DNA of 64,000 bases, from contig CM042539.1 in the NCBI GenBank assembly GCA_023630585.1, positions 27,477,755 to 27,541,754 of the forward strand. Direction: 5' to 3'. Under the pieces are notes generated by a model. That model ran no database searches and was not told the DNA's origin. It saw only the letters and a program-made list of their open reading frames with translations. Positions 1 through 12,340 of the stretch are shown one piece after another. The stretch comes from Cranoglanis bouderius. Lineage: Eukaryota > Chordata > Actinopteri > Siluriformes > Cranoglanididae. How positions within the stretch are numbered: the first letter of the stretch is position 1; every line of letters begins with the position of its first letter. The position numbers and the translations under genes are program-made.

Positions 1-725
1 CACCTCGGCACCGCTCAGGACAAGCCAAACCTGAGTATGCCCGAGAACAAGACACTCCATCCTCAGTTGACATGCAAGGACTGATCCAGCAACTGAAGGA
101 GCTCCTCCAAAGAAATGAATACTCCAGGAAACATGAGGACATGCCAGAACTGCATCACTGGACCAACCTCTTGATATCATAGACAAGCTCACAACAGCCG
201 CATACAGGATCAAGATCCACCATGGGCACAGAGAGCTGACCCTCAAATGGTTCCAGTGAAATCAGAAGCGCAAGAAAAGGGGGGGAGCTGAAACAGATTG
301 ACACAGTTCAGACCACTTATACACTACACCACCCTAACATACATCTAAATCAACCACCATAAACACTTAAATCGACTCACACTAGTGTAAAGAAGTGCAC
401 TCACATCAGCATAGGGAAACAATGCTGTTTATAATCAAGAGTTTTCTTCTGCCGATCACTTCCACTATTATTGCTTTCTCTCGCTTTCCTCTTTTCTTGT
501 AGGCCCAACGACCTAGAGAAAAAGGCTGACAAAAGCCAATAACCTTAGAATTAAAGTGTTATAAAGGTATTCTGTAGACATAAATAATTCACTTCCCGCA
601 CCAGTATTTAGCTAGTAATGGAGGTGTTGTCTTGATGCTTGTATGTGTGTGGCTGTTTGTGCTTGATGTTTTCCAGCGCTCGCTGATGTCCTTTCCTCCA
701 ACATCACCGACCGAAGGGGGGGATA
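1..725 (+). mobile_element. 3' internal end of a probable LTR retroelement
   Basis: A reading frame open from the left edge (frame 3) runs about 58 codons to a stop near 187. A second open stretch in another frame continues to about 260, so the tail looks frameshifted. Two purine tracts follow, at 273-287 and 714-722. Either could prime plus-strand DNA synthesis, and the second lies directly before a TGTA that could start an LTR. I do not recognise the short protein tail, so a Ty3/gypsy element or an endogenous retrovirus is equally possible. Diagnostic pol or env domains would lie left of the window. Confidence 0.4.
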
Positions 726-2224
726 TGTAATGCCTCAGCACAAGCAGCATCATATAATTCACACAATTATATCCAGAAGAAATAAAACAATGGGCCTTCT
801 CAGCCAGAGAACCCACAAGAAACTCTGGACCAAAATGTCTCCACTCAGGGAGCCATAAAACAAGGAATCCACCCCAGACACCCAGGAGCCACTTAAATCC
901 AGCATATGCATCTGCCTTATCTCAACCAACACGGCAAGCGTTAAAGGCCTCCTTGACCCAGGGCTGAACCCTCTCGACCACAGAAACTGCTCTCAAATGC
1001 AGTGATTTAGGCCTTTTTGGGGCCAGACCAGTAAGGCCAATAAATTGTGGAAGGAAGGAGAGACCTTTTCGCTCAGTCACAAAGATTACACATTCCACAA
1101 TTCCACACAAGGACTCACACACTCCACAATCGGTGCCTACCAGGAGCAACGACTGTGGGAATTAATACATCTTTGAACAACTGCAATCACCTATGTCCTA
1201 CCATGTGTTGTTCTATTTTCGTCATGTGTATCACCTTTAAGTTGCCACTAATTATCTCATTTAATCATGTATTAGTGTAGTAGCCCTAGGAGGATCATTG
1301 TGTTTTAAATATTAGTAATGTACTTTAAGTATAGTCAAACATGTCTTGTTTGGTATGTATGTGTTCATTGAGTGATTTCCTAAATCATAAGCGTAAGGAA
1401 ATTTGTGTAGATTGTTCTGATATGTACATGCAAGTTTCAGGACAAAGTTTAATAATCCACTCATCATTGAAGAGTGCGGAACCACTCATCCACATGGACA
1501 AGGGGCTGATTAGCATAATAGGTGGAGAATCTGGCTAACACCCCGCCCAAAGACAATATTGATTGGAGGAAGCACTCTGGGCTGGACTAGCCCAGGAAGT
1601 GTTAAAATCCTAAGAACACAAGTTTGAGGCGGTCACTTGCTTCGCTCTCTCTCGTGTCTCTTGCTTCTTGGCACGTTTCGAAGGACGGGGTCGGCGGAGG
1701 GTCTCCAGAGCCAATCAACGTCGGAGAGATCAGATCACGTTTACCTCGGCCTGGGGACCCAGCGAGAGCCGCCGCCTGCTTTTCAAACCTCCCGCCTTCA
1801 TTCCACTCAGCATTCCGATTGGTCTTCCGAGACGCCTCTCACCGACCAGACCGCTGACGACACCACGACGTAACGAGGAAATCCCTTCAACACAGCTAAG
1901 GCAAGCGCAATACCCCAGAATCTAGCTAATCTGGTGTCTATAATAAGTTGAGCCCTTCTAAAGGAAGTGAAGATAAATTAATAAGTTGATGGTTCGTTCA
2001 GTTCATGGTCTGTGAAATAGCATGCAACGCTAGAGACTCGGAACTTCATTCACCCTTCATCATCACCCGTTTATGTATGCGTGTGTGTGTGTGTGTGTGT
2101 GTGTGTTTTATATATTAGATTAGTTTCTGTGTCATAGAATAGTTCAATAAAGTCTCGTCTGTTCTTAAATACGTGTTCTTTTTGCTTACAAGTGTCTATT
2201 GCCTTGAATTGCGATTCTGCTACA
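726..2224 (+). mobile_element. Candidate 3' LTR (about 1.5 kb)
   Basis: The segment starts TGTA just after a G-rich purine tract and ends TACA, the inverted ends typical of LTRs. It has promoter-like content around 1560-1630 (an inverted CCAAT-type box and a TTAAAA TATA-like box) and an AATAAA at 2146-2151 about 70 bases before the proposed end. A (TG)n tract is at about 2081-2107. The 5' LTR is outside the window, so the repeat and the target duplication cannot be checked. Small ORFs here lack recognisable domains. Confidence 0.4.
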
Positions 2225-3127
2225 TGCTCTTAGAATAATGTGTCACTATGTTTAGGATATTATTGCCGGTGGCCACGGAGGTAATATCTAATGCATAATT
2301 GATGAATACACTAGTTTCAACTTATCGCTGGACGAATAGTTGATCAGTAATACTCAATTAGTCAAATTTCCCTTTTCGAGCTGATCTGTTAATCTCTCTG
2401 ACATCTCTGGAGGAGAATAAAGATAGCTCGATTTAACAACTAATTTTTACTTACGTAAAATGGTGGAGAATATATCAAATTAACCCAAACAGCTAATTTT
2501 CACTACATATTCTGGTAGATAAGGCGGGCACGCTTTAAAACTCTTGTCTCCTTTAAAACGGTGCTTTGAATCCAAGCGTGCGCTTTTCTTTCATTTTTAA
2601 AGCTGATTCGCTACAAATCAGTTCCATTTACTGTTTGACGCACAATAACTGGAAGAAAAGCTTGGTTATATCCTGTCATATACAGTATGACCTCTCATTA
2701 AATGTCTACAGAAACATTATGAAGAAAAATAAAGCTTGTAAGGAAGTTGCGGAGATCGCTGGTGAGTGTACAGTGCATAGCTAGCAGAGTTAGCATGCTT
2801 TGCTAATCTGCCAATGAAGCTGGCTAGTATGCTAGTATGAAGTAGAGCACGTAGGATGTAAATCAAACCATCGATTTTCACACTGAATAAGTAGTTATCT
2901 TTAGACGTTATAAATAGATAGCTACTACAGTTTCTACACCCAAAAGCGACAACAGGAGCGGTTGATACACATCCACAACACAATTCACATCCATTTGTCG
3001 CCTGCTAGTGTGTAAGTAGCATAAACGTTACAAACTCACTTGATTTATTGGTATTTGTTTGTAAATGCGAGCAGAGTTCAGTGAGAAACTGAATCTGGAT
3101 CATAGTAATTGTCACAGGTTGAGGACT

Positions 3128-3190
<63 letters not shown>

Positions 3191-3349
3191 CTGAAAGTAA
3201 TTTTTACCATTTACCATTTACATCTTTTGGGAAATCCTGTCATGTACACTAGCTATTGGCCCATGACCCATTTTAAGCAATACTACAGTAAAATTAGCTT
3301 AAAAACACAGACCCAAAACCTCATCTCATCCTTGTGGATAGTCTTCTTG

Positions 3350-3386
<37 letters not shown>

Positions 3387-3767
3387 TGCGCTAGTGCTGT
3401 AAAATCCCTTTAAAAAATGCGTTTGAATTTTAATTGCTTAAAAGGTTTAGTATACAAAATCATTCAAATATTAATGACCCTATAATGTTATACTGCCACA
3501 GACAGAGCAAACATTAGCTGTGGCGCTACACAACGCGTCCTAACGGGACAACTTCCTGGATCAACTTCTCTTTCTTGTTTATGGAACAACTTTCCTTGTT
3601 TTGTTTTTCTCCACCATGTGATGTCATCAGCATGCGCCATGGAAGTCTGCTCATTGAGCTATAGGGAGAGTGCTGTTGATGTACATGAGCTTCCATGCTG
3701 CGCGCTTTCAGTTCCAGAAGAGATGATTATAACTGAGCCACCAGGAACTGGTTCACAGCGCTGTTGA
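2225..3767. other. Intergenic, no gene seen
   Basis: AT-rich spacer with no recognisable coding exon. It contains an (AG)n tract at about 3131-3188 and a (TG)n tract at about 3354-3385. The rest is unassigned. Confidence 0.6.
3131..3188. repeat. (AG)n microsatellite
   Basis: About 29 uninterrupted AG dinucleotides. The short ORF across it on the other strand only encodes Ser-Leu repeats and is not a gene. Confidence 0.95.
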
Positions 3768-4475
3768 ATTCAGGATGCTGATTGGTCAGAAGGTGTTGAT
3801 TCGTTTTCTATAACAGCTGCTCTAACAGTAGTGCAGCTGCAAATCACAGGTTTATATTAATATTAATGAGCTCCTTCTAATACATTATCGTTTCTATAGT
3901 AACAGCTCATTCACAGAAAAATTATGTGGTTGATTGATTTGGTGAAGTTTTCTATAAGGAGATGTTTATTTAACATTAATGGAAGGAGTCTCCGGTGCCA
4001 ATCAGTAAGTTTTACGTTACTGGAAAGTCTTCAAGACAACGTAGTTTACACTTCGCTGTTTCTCGGTAACGTGACAAGATGCGTTTTTCTTTTTTTTTTT
4101 GTCTTATTAACTTCAAGGGAGAGAAAAAAAACTTTATTTATAGCTGCTATAACGTAAGTGATAACAGAAACTAACTTGTTCGTGGAGGTTTCACAACATC
4201 AAATGTAACTATAAACGGATGAAATGTTGGATGATGACGTGGTTTGTTAATAAATTAAAAATTGTAACTGTTGGCAAATTGCTGTGTTAAAAGAGGAATA
4301 AAACACTTCAGGACGTGCTGTTATACAGTATGTAGGTAAATAATCAACCTCGGGTTGATAACAGAAACTCCGCTTCGTGTCGGGCAGCATCACACCACCC
4401 TGTTGTGGATTATTTTCCTTTAACGGTGCGCCCCGTCGTGTTTTATTCCTTGAATGATATGAGGAATTTTTATTT
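3768..4475 (+). mobile_element. Foldback repeat family A, copy 1
   Basis: It begins with the family hallmark TGATTGGTCAGAAGGTGTTG and a TTCTATAACAGC block. It then carries GTAACAGCTCATTCACAG, GGAAGGAGTCTCC and TATAGCTGCTATAACGTAAG, and ends in an imperfect hairpin (4300-4450) holding two AATAATCAAC/GGATTATTTTCC-type arms. No transposase frame exists. It is probably a non-autonomous DNA transposon spread by an absent source element. Confidence 0.7.
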
Positions 4476-5291
4476 TGCACATTTATTGCATCGATTTTTT
4501 GTTAATTGTAGTCGGTTAATTAAAAAAGGCTGAAAATAATTTTCATTTTATAGGTTTATCTATGGAAGAGACAACTAGTTGACTACCTTTTTGAATTTTC
4601 TGAAAATGAAAAGTCGTGCAAGCCCTAATGTTTATTTCACTACCGATGGTTTGGGACACAGCCTTGTCACTTGCAAATGGGTTAAAATAGAGTTCCTGAG
4701 AGCTGCTGAGACATCAGGATTTAAGTAAAAGGTCTAAATAATACGATAATACGACTGCGTAGAACGTTCGTGCAGGCAGCAGAGTAACCAAGCACGATCG
4801 TATCAATACAAATATTGATGTCCTTCTTACATTGTTTTCTGTCTTGCACTGCAGACCGGCTCAAGGCGCTGAAATGTAAATAAATCTATCAGTGCGAGGA
4901 GCGCCGATATCACGTTACCACTCCATACAATCAAGCAGCCTTTCATGCCACCCAGGAGGGCCATTCTTGTAATGCTAGCACACTGGAGAGGCCCACAAAT
5001 CATCTCGCTCTCATTCTTTTCTCTCTCTCTCTCTCTCTCTCTCTCATTCTTTCTCTGCATACAAATGTCTTTCTCTCTCACTTTTCTTTGTAGTCACTCC
5101 GTCTATAAATATTGCTCTCTCTCTTTCACCCTCCCTCCAAATATCTCTCCTTCTACCTCCATGTTGCAATAGGAGGGGTGCCAAAAATTCTAAAACTTGC
5201 TGTTTTTGCATGAAAAGAATTTAAACATACGCAGATTCATCGTATGTATGCACTCAAAACATCACTCGATGCACGTTATTCATTTTAATGA

Positions 5292-5470
5292 AGGGTGCCA
5301 ATAATTCTAGAGAACACTATCTTTATCACTCTATACTTTTACATTCTTTCTCTCACACTTTCATTTGTATTCACTCTCTCTCTCTCTCTCTGTCTCTTGC
5401 TCCCTCTTCCACCCTCCCTTTAAATACCTCTCCCCTACTACCTCTATGTTGCAAAATTATTGGCACCCCC
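5292..5470. mobile_element. Short MITE-like segment
   Basis: The left end reads AGGGTGCCAATAATTCT and the right end AATTATTGGCACCCCC, which are inverted relative to each other. Related single ends recur near 5172, 5995 and 6060. The interior is pyrimidine-rich with no ORF. Confidence 0.4.
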
Positions 5471-5637
5471 TAACGATTATATAAAATTAATTGTACTCCT
5501 TGATTTGTTCTTCATCTCCACAAACTCTTTTGTTGTCCGTGACTGAACAGGAGCTTTTAATGATCGTCTGTGGACTGCATTAAAGACTCCGTCCATGTGC
5601 ACAAGATTATGAAAGAGCTTGAAATGGACTGAGGAGT

Positions 5638-5710
5638 GGAACAAGGTCCGCCACAAGGTCCGCCACAAGGTCCTCCACAAGGTCCTCCACAAGGTCCTCC
5701 ACAAGATTCT
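5638..5710 (+). repeat. 12-bp tandem repeat
   Basis: About six units of CCACAAGGTCCT with small variants. It keeps frames open on both strands (Gly-Pro-Pro-Gln or Leu-Trp-Arg type repeats), but nothing else suggests a gene. Confidence 0.85.
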
Positions 5711-6739
5711 CCACAAAATCATCTGCAAATGTCCTTAACCTTGTTATGCAAGGTGAGGCAAATATATATTTGTCTTATTTATATAATTATTTATATTTAT
5801 TTCATATTCCAAAAAAAATACAATAAAATAAATAAGGTTAAGGTAAAATAGATAGAATAGAATTAAATGTAGGTTGAAGTACAGTTACAGGTTGAAGAGC
5901 AGCAATAAATACAATATTGTTTAAAAAAAGAAAGTGGAAAATAACAAAAGGGGAAAATAAATAAATAAATAAAAAGTAAAGGCATTAGACATTGTTGGGG
6001 TGCCTATAATTCTGAAACTATGGTTCTGCAAAAAAAACATATACGCATATAAACAAGAACGTATACGCTCGAAATGAAGGGTGCCAATAATTTAATGAAG
6101 GGTCCCAATAATTCTGGAGACGATTATCTTTATCTCTCTATACTTTCATATTCTGCTTTTCTTCTTGGATACGAAATAACTCATTTGTGACTGGGACTGT
6201 GAATTGTGTGTGTTTTCCTCCCACCAGGCAAACACACGGCTGGTGCACGAGAGCGACTGAAGCCATTTCTGGACGTGATCAATGCTCAGCTCGGCCTTTA
6301 TTGATCTGTGGATGTTGATGGAGCCATACCGCGACCCGGAGCGGCGAAGTCGGGCCAGAAGGGTCACGCTGTGTTTGGACAGATTTTTTAAATGGGTTAC
6401 ACAAATGCAGAAATGTGGAGGAGAAAAAAAAAGGAACCTTACTCCAATTAATTGCACAGTGTGCACTTAAAAAAACGTTTTACAGCGCTACTTCAGCAGC
6501 ACGTCAGTGGTGGGAAATTAGCAAAGCATTTACTACAGCAATTACATTTCTAATACGTGCTATTATTCGAATTATTACAAGAAACGCGACTAGAGTGGAG
6601 GTTCGGTGCGTGCAGTTATAAAACTATTTTCTCTTGAATGAATAAAGCACCTTTTTTTCTTCCTTATTTCAGATTTTTAAGCGGAAAACAGCTTTCATAC
6701 TTCATACAGCATGTAGCTGAGTGCAAATGTTTGTTCACC

Positions 6740-7770
6740 ATTAGGACAAAATAAAGCCAGGTTAGTTATGGGCAAGAAAATGGGCCATTTGTAATGGTCT
6801 TAACGACAAATCATTGGTCAAATCATTGGTTACAGATAAAGTAACTTAGTATGGGATCGCTTTTCCATTGTGGACAGTTTTCAGTGCAGTCAATGTTGTC
6901 CCATTCAGTGTTGATGAGAAGTTGAAAAATGTTTCCCGGTTAGTTTGTGTTTTAATTTGAGACGAAATATTCTGGATAGGGTTCAGATCTGGCCTTTGAC
7001 CAGGCCAAAACATGAGCCTGATGGACTTAAGTTCTCAAGCCACTTTTTGGTGGTCTTTGCAGTGTGAGCAGGAGCATTTTCTTGTTAAAAAAAGAACATC
7101 TGATCGTTCCTCTTTAGAAAACAACTTTTCGACTGTGGGAAGCAAGCCTTTCTGCACTATTCCAAAGCATTAATTGGCTTTTCACAGTGAAGCAGCTCAC
7201 CAGTACCAGCAGCTGAAAAGGCTCCCCACACCATGACACACCTCTTCCTCCATGCTTAACTGTGGTAGAGATGCATTCACTATTGTGTTTCTCACCAGAT
7301 CTTCGAAGACACGTCTCTGGAGCGTCACCATGCAACTCCACACAACTCTCTTGAACCATATTCTGCCAAAAACTTCATTCTGTCGTTGATGTTTTTTTCT
7401 GAGACAGCAATGGCTTTTTCACACATCTTCTAGACACAAAACCTGCATTAGATAACCTTCCGGTTATTGTTGTTCTCTAATGAGTCTTGTTTTCTGAGGG
7501 CTTGAATTCTGCTGACCGTTTTTCTAGACTTATTTCCTGTCTTTCAGGACTGTCAGTTTCAGCAGGTGGTCATCCGAGCATGACGAGGCTTTGGGCCTTC
7601 CAGATCCTTTCATTCTGGCAAAATTACCTGTTGTTTCAAAGCACTGACCCATCCTCTTGACTATATTCAAGATATCTTTACTTGCCAAGATGTCATCTTT
7701 TGCAGTGTAACGTTTGACCAGCATGCCTGCCTCTTCCGTATATCGGATTTGCATTTAAATGTGCATTGAG
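6740..7770 (-). pseudogene. Decayed Tc1/mariner transposase
   Basis: Read on the minus strand, the order is an N-terminal helix-turn-helix part (7530-7754, ending in a GSGRPK-like linker), a VWGAFSAAGTGEL-type core near 7200, then SPDLNPI-type DNA near 6980. This is the normal order of a Tc1 transposase. The frame is broken by many stops and shifts, so it is an old inactive copy. Element ends are approximate because no clean terminal repeats were found. Confidence 0.7.
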
Positions 7771-8157
7771 TGAATGCGAGTTTTCGCCCGGTCACATCTT
7801 GGATAGACATGTTTGCCGGAAAGATTTGCTTTTCATTTTCTCTGCTCCCCCAGACGGAGCGAATCGAGTGCTATTACTGGAAAAAAGTAGTAGGTCTGAA
7901 CAATTTGGGGTGTTTGGGAACAAAAAAAAAATCGGAGGAGTCATTTAAAAAAAAAACTGGCTCAATTCATGTCCCAGTTTCAAAAAAGGAACCTATCAAT
8001 ATAATATTATCTATTAGCCATGGGTTTTTTTTTATTAGGGGGTGGGGTGGGGTTCTGGGGGAGGTGGAAACTCATCCCATTATATTCTACGAACAATCAG
8101 CTCTTTACTGGAGGACCTCGTTTCTCCTTTCACAGATGATGTTTTTATGAGCACACG

Positions 8158-8219
<62 letters not shown>

Positions 8220-8774
8220 CTCACCCCACCCACCACTCGTGTAAGGCAGTAAATTGAATCCACACAAAAACAACTCTGTGCTTTTAAGAGAGGGAGAACA
8301 AGTGTAGCACGCCATGACCACCAATAGCTCCCCCCCCCACCCCCCATTTGTGCTGCGTTCACCGTTCCCGAGGGTGCTGCTGGTTCAGAGTTGCAGAGCG
8401 AGCCGAGCACGTTCCTCGCTCCTTTCGTGATGAAAGATCTCACATTCGTCTCACATCCTGCACATGTGGACCGCTCGTGGCAACTCGAGTTCAAATCCGA
8501 GCTGCTGTCCGAGTGTGTCCGAGAGGCGGGATGCTGGGAATAAAAAAGCGCTGTGTTGCTGATCCTGTGCAATATATTCTGTCCACGAAAATGGAGATGT
8601 GAAAGAACTGAAGTTTGGGAGAAAAACCACACACCTTGAAGCTCCACCTTCTTCCTACTTCCTATAAACCATCACCTCCAGGTCTCCTCCCAACTATTCA
8701 TCCAAATGAAAACATCCAAACTGATGGTTTCTGGAAGCATAAAGAAAAAAAAAAGCAAATCAATACTTATGTAA
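7771..8774. other. Intergenic with (CA)n
   Basis: No supported exon. It contains a (CA)n tract of about 58 bases at 8158-8215 and a C-rich run at about 8331-8345. The 180-codon minus-strand frame across the CA tract has no recognisable domain and is carried by the repeat. Confidence 0.6.
8158..8215. repeat. (CA)n microsatellite
   Basis: About 29 CA units without interruption. Confidence 0.95.
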
Positions 8775-9435
8775 GGAGTAAAACACTCCATGTTGTGCTG
8801 TTATAGGAAAATCATCAACGACCGGCTGATGTGATGAAGTAGGGCTCCTGTTACCATTGTGGGAAAGCTGATTATTTCCTGTAACAGCATGACACAGTGT
8901 GTTTTATTGCTCTTATACCACAGAAATCACATTTTTAAATGTATTAAACAAGGTAACGTCATAGTTTTATCTGTTTATAGTTGACACTGGAGACTCCTTC
9001 CATAAACTTTAACATCTCCTCACAGAAAACTTGTAAATGATTACTCACGTTTTTAAATCTGTATATGTGGAGCATCTACTGTACAAGTTCCTGTGAATGA
9101 GCTGTTACCATAGAAATGATTGACGTTGAGTGCGTTAAATGAGTGTGTTAATATTAACCCTGTACTGCATGAATTATTACATTTACATTAAAAAAAAGTT
9201 TTATGGATTTTTAATAGTTGATTTAGTTAAAATTTTGATTTAGATAAAAATATATTTTAAAAAAATTGAAAACATTTTTTTTAGGGAAGGGTAGTTGGTA
9301 AATTGTTGCCATATGGCAACAATATGCAATGGTGGAAAGTATCATATAGTCAAAAATATATGACTATATGTCAGAGCTGCTGTTATAGAAAATTAATCGA
9401 CACCTTCTGGCCAATCAGATTAGAGAATTTAACGG
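8775..9435 (-). mobile_element. Foldback repeat family A, copy 2
   Basis: Opposite orientation to copy 1. It starts with the AAAACACTCCATG...GCTGTTATAGG hairpin (8780-8925) and ends with CAGAGCTGCTGTTATAG followed by CTTCTGGCCAATCAGAT near 9410. The interior is diverged and includes an unrelated AT-rich block at about 9180-9360. No ORF. Confidence 0.65.
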
Positions 9436-10374
9436 CTGTATTATTATCTTTGGCCTGTGACCTGTAACATTTATGAATAATAATTTTTTAAAATAGAATT
9501 TGTATACAATGACAGAGGTGCCAATATTTACGGTTCAGACATTTTTTATACAATTTTTGACCTCTTGCTACGACAATGCAGAAAGTCCCTGCTTCATCAG
9601 CGATCAGAGCAAACACAAAAAAGGCAAACCACAGAACGGGAAAGGGCGTGGCACGTGAAAGGTGCACATTTGTGAGCCAATAGAAAATAAGAAGGCGGGG
9701 CTGTGAGCTCTTTGAAGGGTAAAAGCGCAGGACTCAATGTGCTGTTTATCGTTTACCGCTCTTAGCATGGAACACCTGGTCTGATATACCGTATGCTAGG
9801 ATTTTCTTGTTGTTGAAACTTCTGCGACAAAACAGTGATGACCTTGTAAAGGGCTAGTGATGCAGATTGTTTAACCAGCAGACGATTCATCGTTTAGTTC
9901 TTTCATTCATCCGAATGTTCACATCTGGGCAATAATCAAAACGCAAACCTCTTCAAGCATGTCCCTTCCTGTGTGTGTACAAGAGCTTTTGCTATGCCTA
10001 GGTTCACTTTACCAGCATCTGAATCACTTTTGAAACACAAGGACACGGAGAACACGCTGCCTCCACACTGCACAGATGAGCTCAATGCCGCGGCTGAGCT
10101 TCCAGTCCCAGTCTCGCTGTATTGTTCATGGTCATGAATTCATGAGATGAGTCATATATGTATTGGGGAAACGCATTGTTCCTTGTGCTTAGTGCATTTT
10201 GAAAGAAACAATTTCTATTCACATACGGATCTTCATATCTTGATGATCCTTTACACGAAGGCCAACATAAATGGAAAGAAATATGTTAAGATAACAGATT
10301 CAGTATAAATCAATGAGTAATAAATGAGTTGAAAGTTTTTTGATTCGCCTTTCCGTTGAAGGGTGGATTGTGGA
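9436..10374. other. Intergenic, nothing recognised
   Basis: Mostly single-copy-looking DNA of mixed composition. I see no exon, RNA gene or clear repeat. Confidence 0.5.
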
Positions 10375-10915
10375 AGGTGTCGATTCATTTTCTGTAACAG
10401 CAGCTCTGACAGTAGTGCAGCCGCACATCACGGGTTTATGTTAATGTTAATATCAATGCGCTCGTTCTAATACAGTATCGTTTCCATAGTAACAGCTCAT
10501 TCACAGGGACTATGGTGAAGTTTTCTGTAAGGAAGGAGTCTCCAGTGTCAGTGAATTGTAACAGTCAGAGGTAAAGCGGTAACTTCACCAGGACAGAAAA
10601 AGTTTGCGGTTTCTCTTTGTGGTTTCTCGGCAACATGACAGGCCGTGTTTGTCTATTTTTTTTTGTCTTATTGACTTCAACAGAGAGAGAAAAAAGAGAC
10701 ACCGCTGAGGGAACGACTGTTTATAGCTGCTATAATGTAAGTGATAAATGTAAATGCAAGTCGCTCTGGATAAGGGTGTCTCCCAAATGCCATAAATGTA
10801 AGTGAGAACAGGAACTAACTTGTTTCATGGACGTTCCACAACATTAAATGTAACTATAAATGGGAAAAAAAGGTTGATGTGTTGTTGCTGCTAAGAAGAA
10901 TTAAACACTTTGCGT
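10375..10915 (+). mobile_element. Foldback repeat family A, copy 3
   Basis: Carries the GGTGTCGATTCATTTTCTG, CAGCAGCTCTGACAGTAGTGC, GTAACAGCTCATTCACAGG, GGAAGGAGTCTCC and TATAGCTGCTATAATGTAAG blocks in order, then breaks off in the terminal hairpin. A SINE-tail fragment interrupts it at about 10748-10803, with the GTAAGTGA sequence on both sides, so that insertion is younger. Confidence 0.7.
10748..10803 (+). mobile_element. SINE tail fragment
   Basis: Contains GCAAGTCGCTCTGGATAAGG followed by a GCCATAAATGTA end. It matches the 5' end of the fuller SINE at 26315-26500 in inverted orientation, and it splits a family A repeat. Confidence 0.6.
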
Positions 10916-12340
10916 GGAATTTTTGTTGTGAATGCAAACTTATTTTTAGCCTTTTGTCATAAATAATAACATGAGGGCAATGTGGTTGGATTTCGATTGA
11001 TTTCACATCATAAGCAAATGTATGAATGCGAGCCCCGCCCCTAGGCATTACCGCAACCTTTAAAGCTTTTCATTAAATCGTTACAAATTGGCGTTTGAGA
11101 CCATGTTGGATAAAGTGAGCTTGTCAAATGATGCTAACATGACACATGGTTCGTATTCTCACTGGATGCCCTACCATACATCTTTAAATCGCCGAAAAAA
11201 TCAGAGATTAGATCAATATGCCATATTTTTTATTGACCCTCATCGTCCTTAAACTCTCCAAGTGTATCCTCAGCGACATATATTAATGATGCTCAAATTT
11301 TAGATTTAAATAGACACTAGGACGGCTTGTTATTGGCTACCCCTCCAAGGATCGTGCATGGACAACGTTTCTTGCCTGTGAATAGCAAAGTGACCCTGGA
11401 TTTTGTAATGGCGGATTCCAGCTTCATCCAGTCCTCCAGTGTCCAATTTTCTTAAGGGCCTTGGACCTCTTTTATTCAAACTTATTATACTTTTCTTCAG
11501 TTCATATTGCCAATTAGAAATGTTCTTTTTAAGAGTGTATAGTTGCTCTCTGAGAAATAAGGGTAGGCAAAAAAAAAAAAAAAAAAAAAATGACCCTAAT
11601 CACCTAGAATTCTTCTATGAGCAGGTGACCTCATGCGAGGTTTTTCATTATAGACTTTTCTTCAGTAATCCGGCCGCGCATTCTTCTTACCCCATGAGTT
11701 CGATAAGAAAGAAGGAAGGAGAGAGGAAGAAAAATTGTAAAAGATGTATATAATTCAGAAGGGAGACTAAATCCACACCACATGCCTTCTGTATGTGCTA
11801 CCTGTAGAACAGCAGGCTTCCGTTTGATCAAGAACATGCCAAAATGTACAGCTGTGTTTCTTTTTTTTCCGTCTTGTTAGTTCCTGCAGTAAGAGTACAA
11901 TAACAAAAACTCTTTTCAATACATCTACAGGTTGCACAATCACCCCATCGTTATAGATTATGATTTCACCAGCATATCGAAAGTGTAATGGTGTGAGAAA
12001 GTGAGAAACATGGGAAACATAACGCAAGTGAGTTAAGAGTATAAGAAGGAGAGGAGGAATGCATGGAAAAAGGGAGATGAGAGATGCACAGAGAGAAAAT
12101 AAAATACAGGATGTGAGACAGAGAGAAGAAAGGAAGGATAGGACTGAAAGCGGATTTTTAAGATGAGGAAGCAAAAACCTGAGTTTGTCAAAAAATATTA
12201 AAGAGGCTGTAATTGTGTATGTATACAAAATGTATATATCCTCCTCATCCAACTGTACTGGTTAGGAGTCAGCTTGAATATGTCCCTTCCCCTAAATGGG
12301 CGTCACCGGTAAAATGATGCTTTGATAATACATGTGATGA
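10916..12340. other. Intergenic, no gene seen
   Basis: AT-rich, with a poly-A run at 11569-11590. A 161-codon minus-strand frame at 11767-12252 is hydrophobic and low complexity, has no recognisable domain, and is probably chance. Confidence 0.5.

Larger units (their letters stand above)
4476..6739. other. Intergenic with short repeats
   Basis: No recognisable exon. It holds (CT)n tracts at about 5021-5044 and 5373-5393, a short tandem repeat at 5638-5710, and several GGGTGCCAATAATTCT motifs (near 5292, 6060, 6085; inverted near 5455) that look like terminal repeats of small DNA transposons. ORFs here are low complexity. Confidence 0.55.

Noticed and set aside
8105..8647. 180-codon minus-strand ORF
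   Set aside because: Driven by the (CA)n tract; no domain, no splice or homology support.
11767..12252. 161-codon minus-strand ORF resembling a membrane protein
   Set aside because: Hydrophobicity comes from purine-rich DNA read in antisense; no family match recognised.
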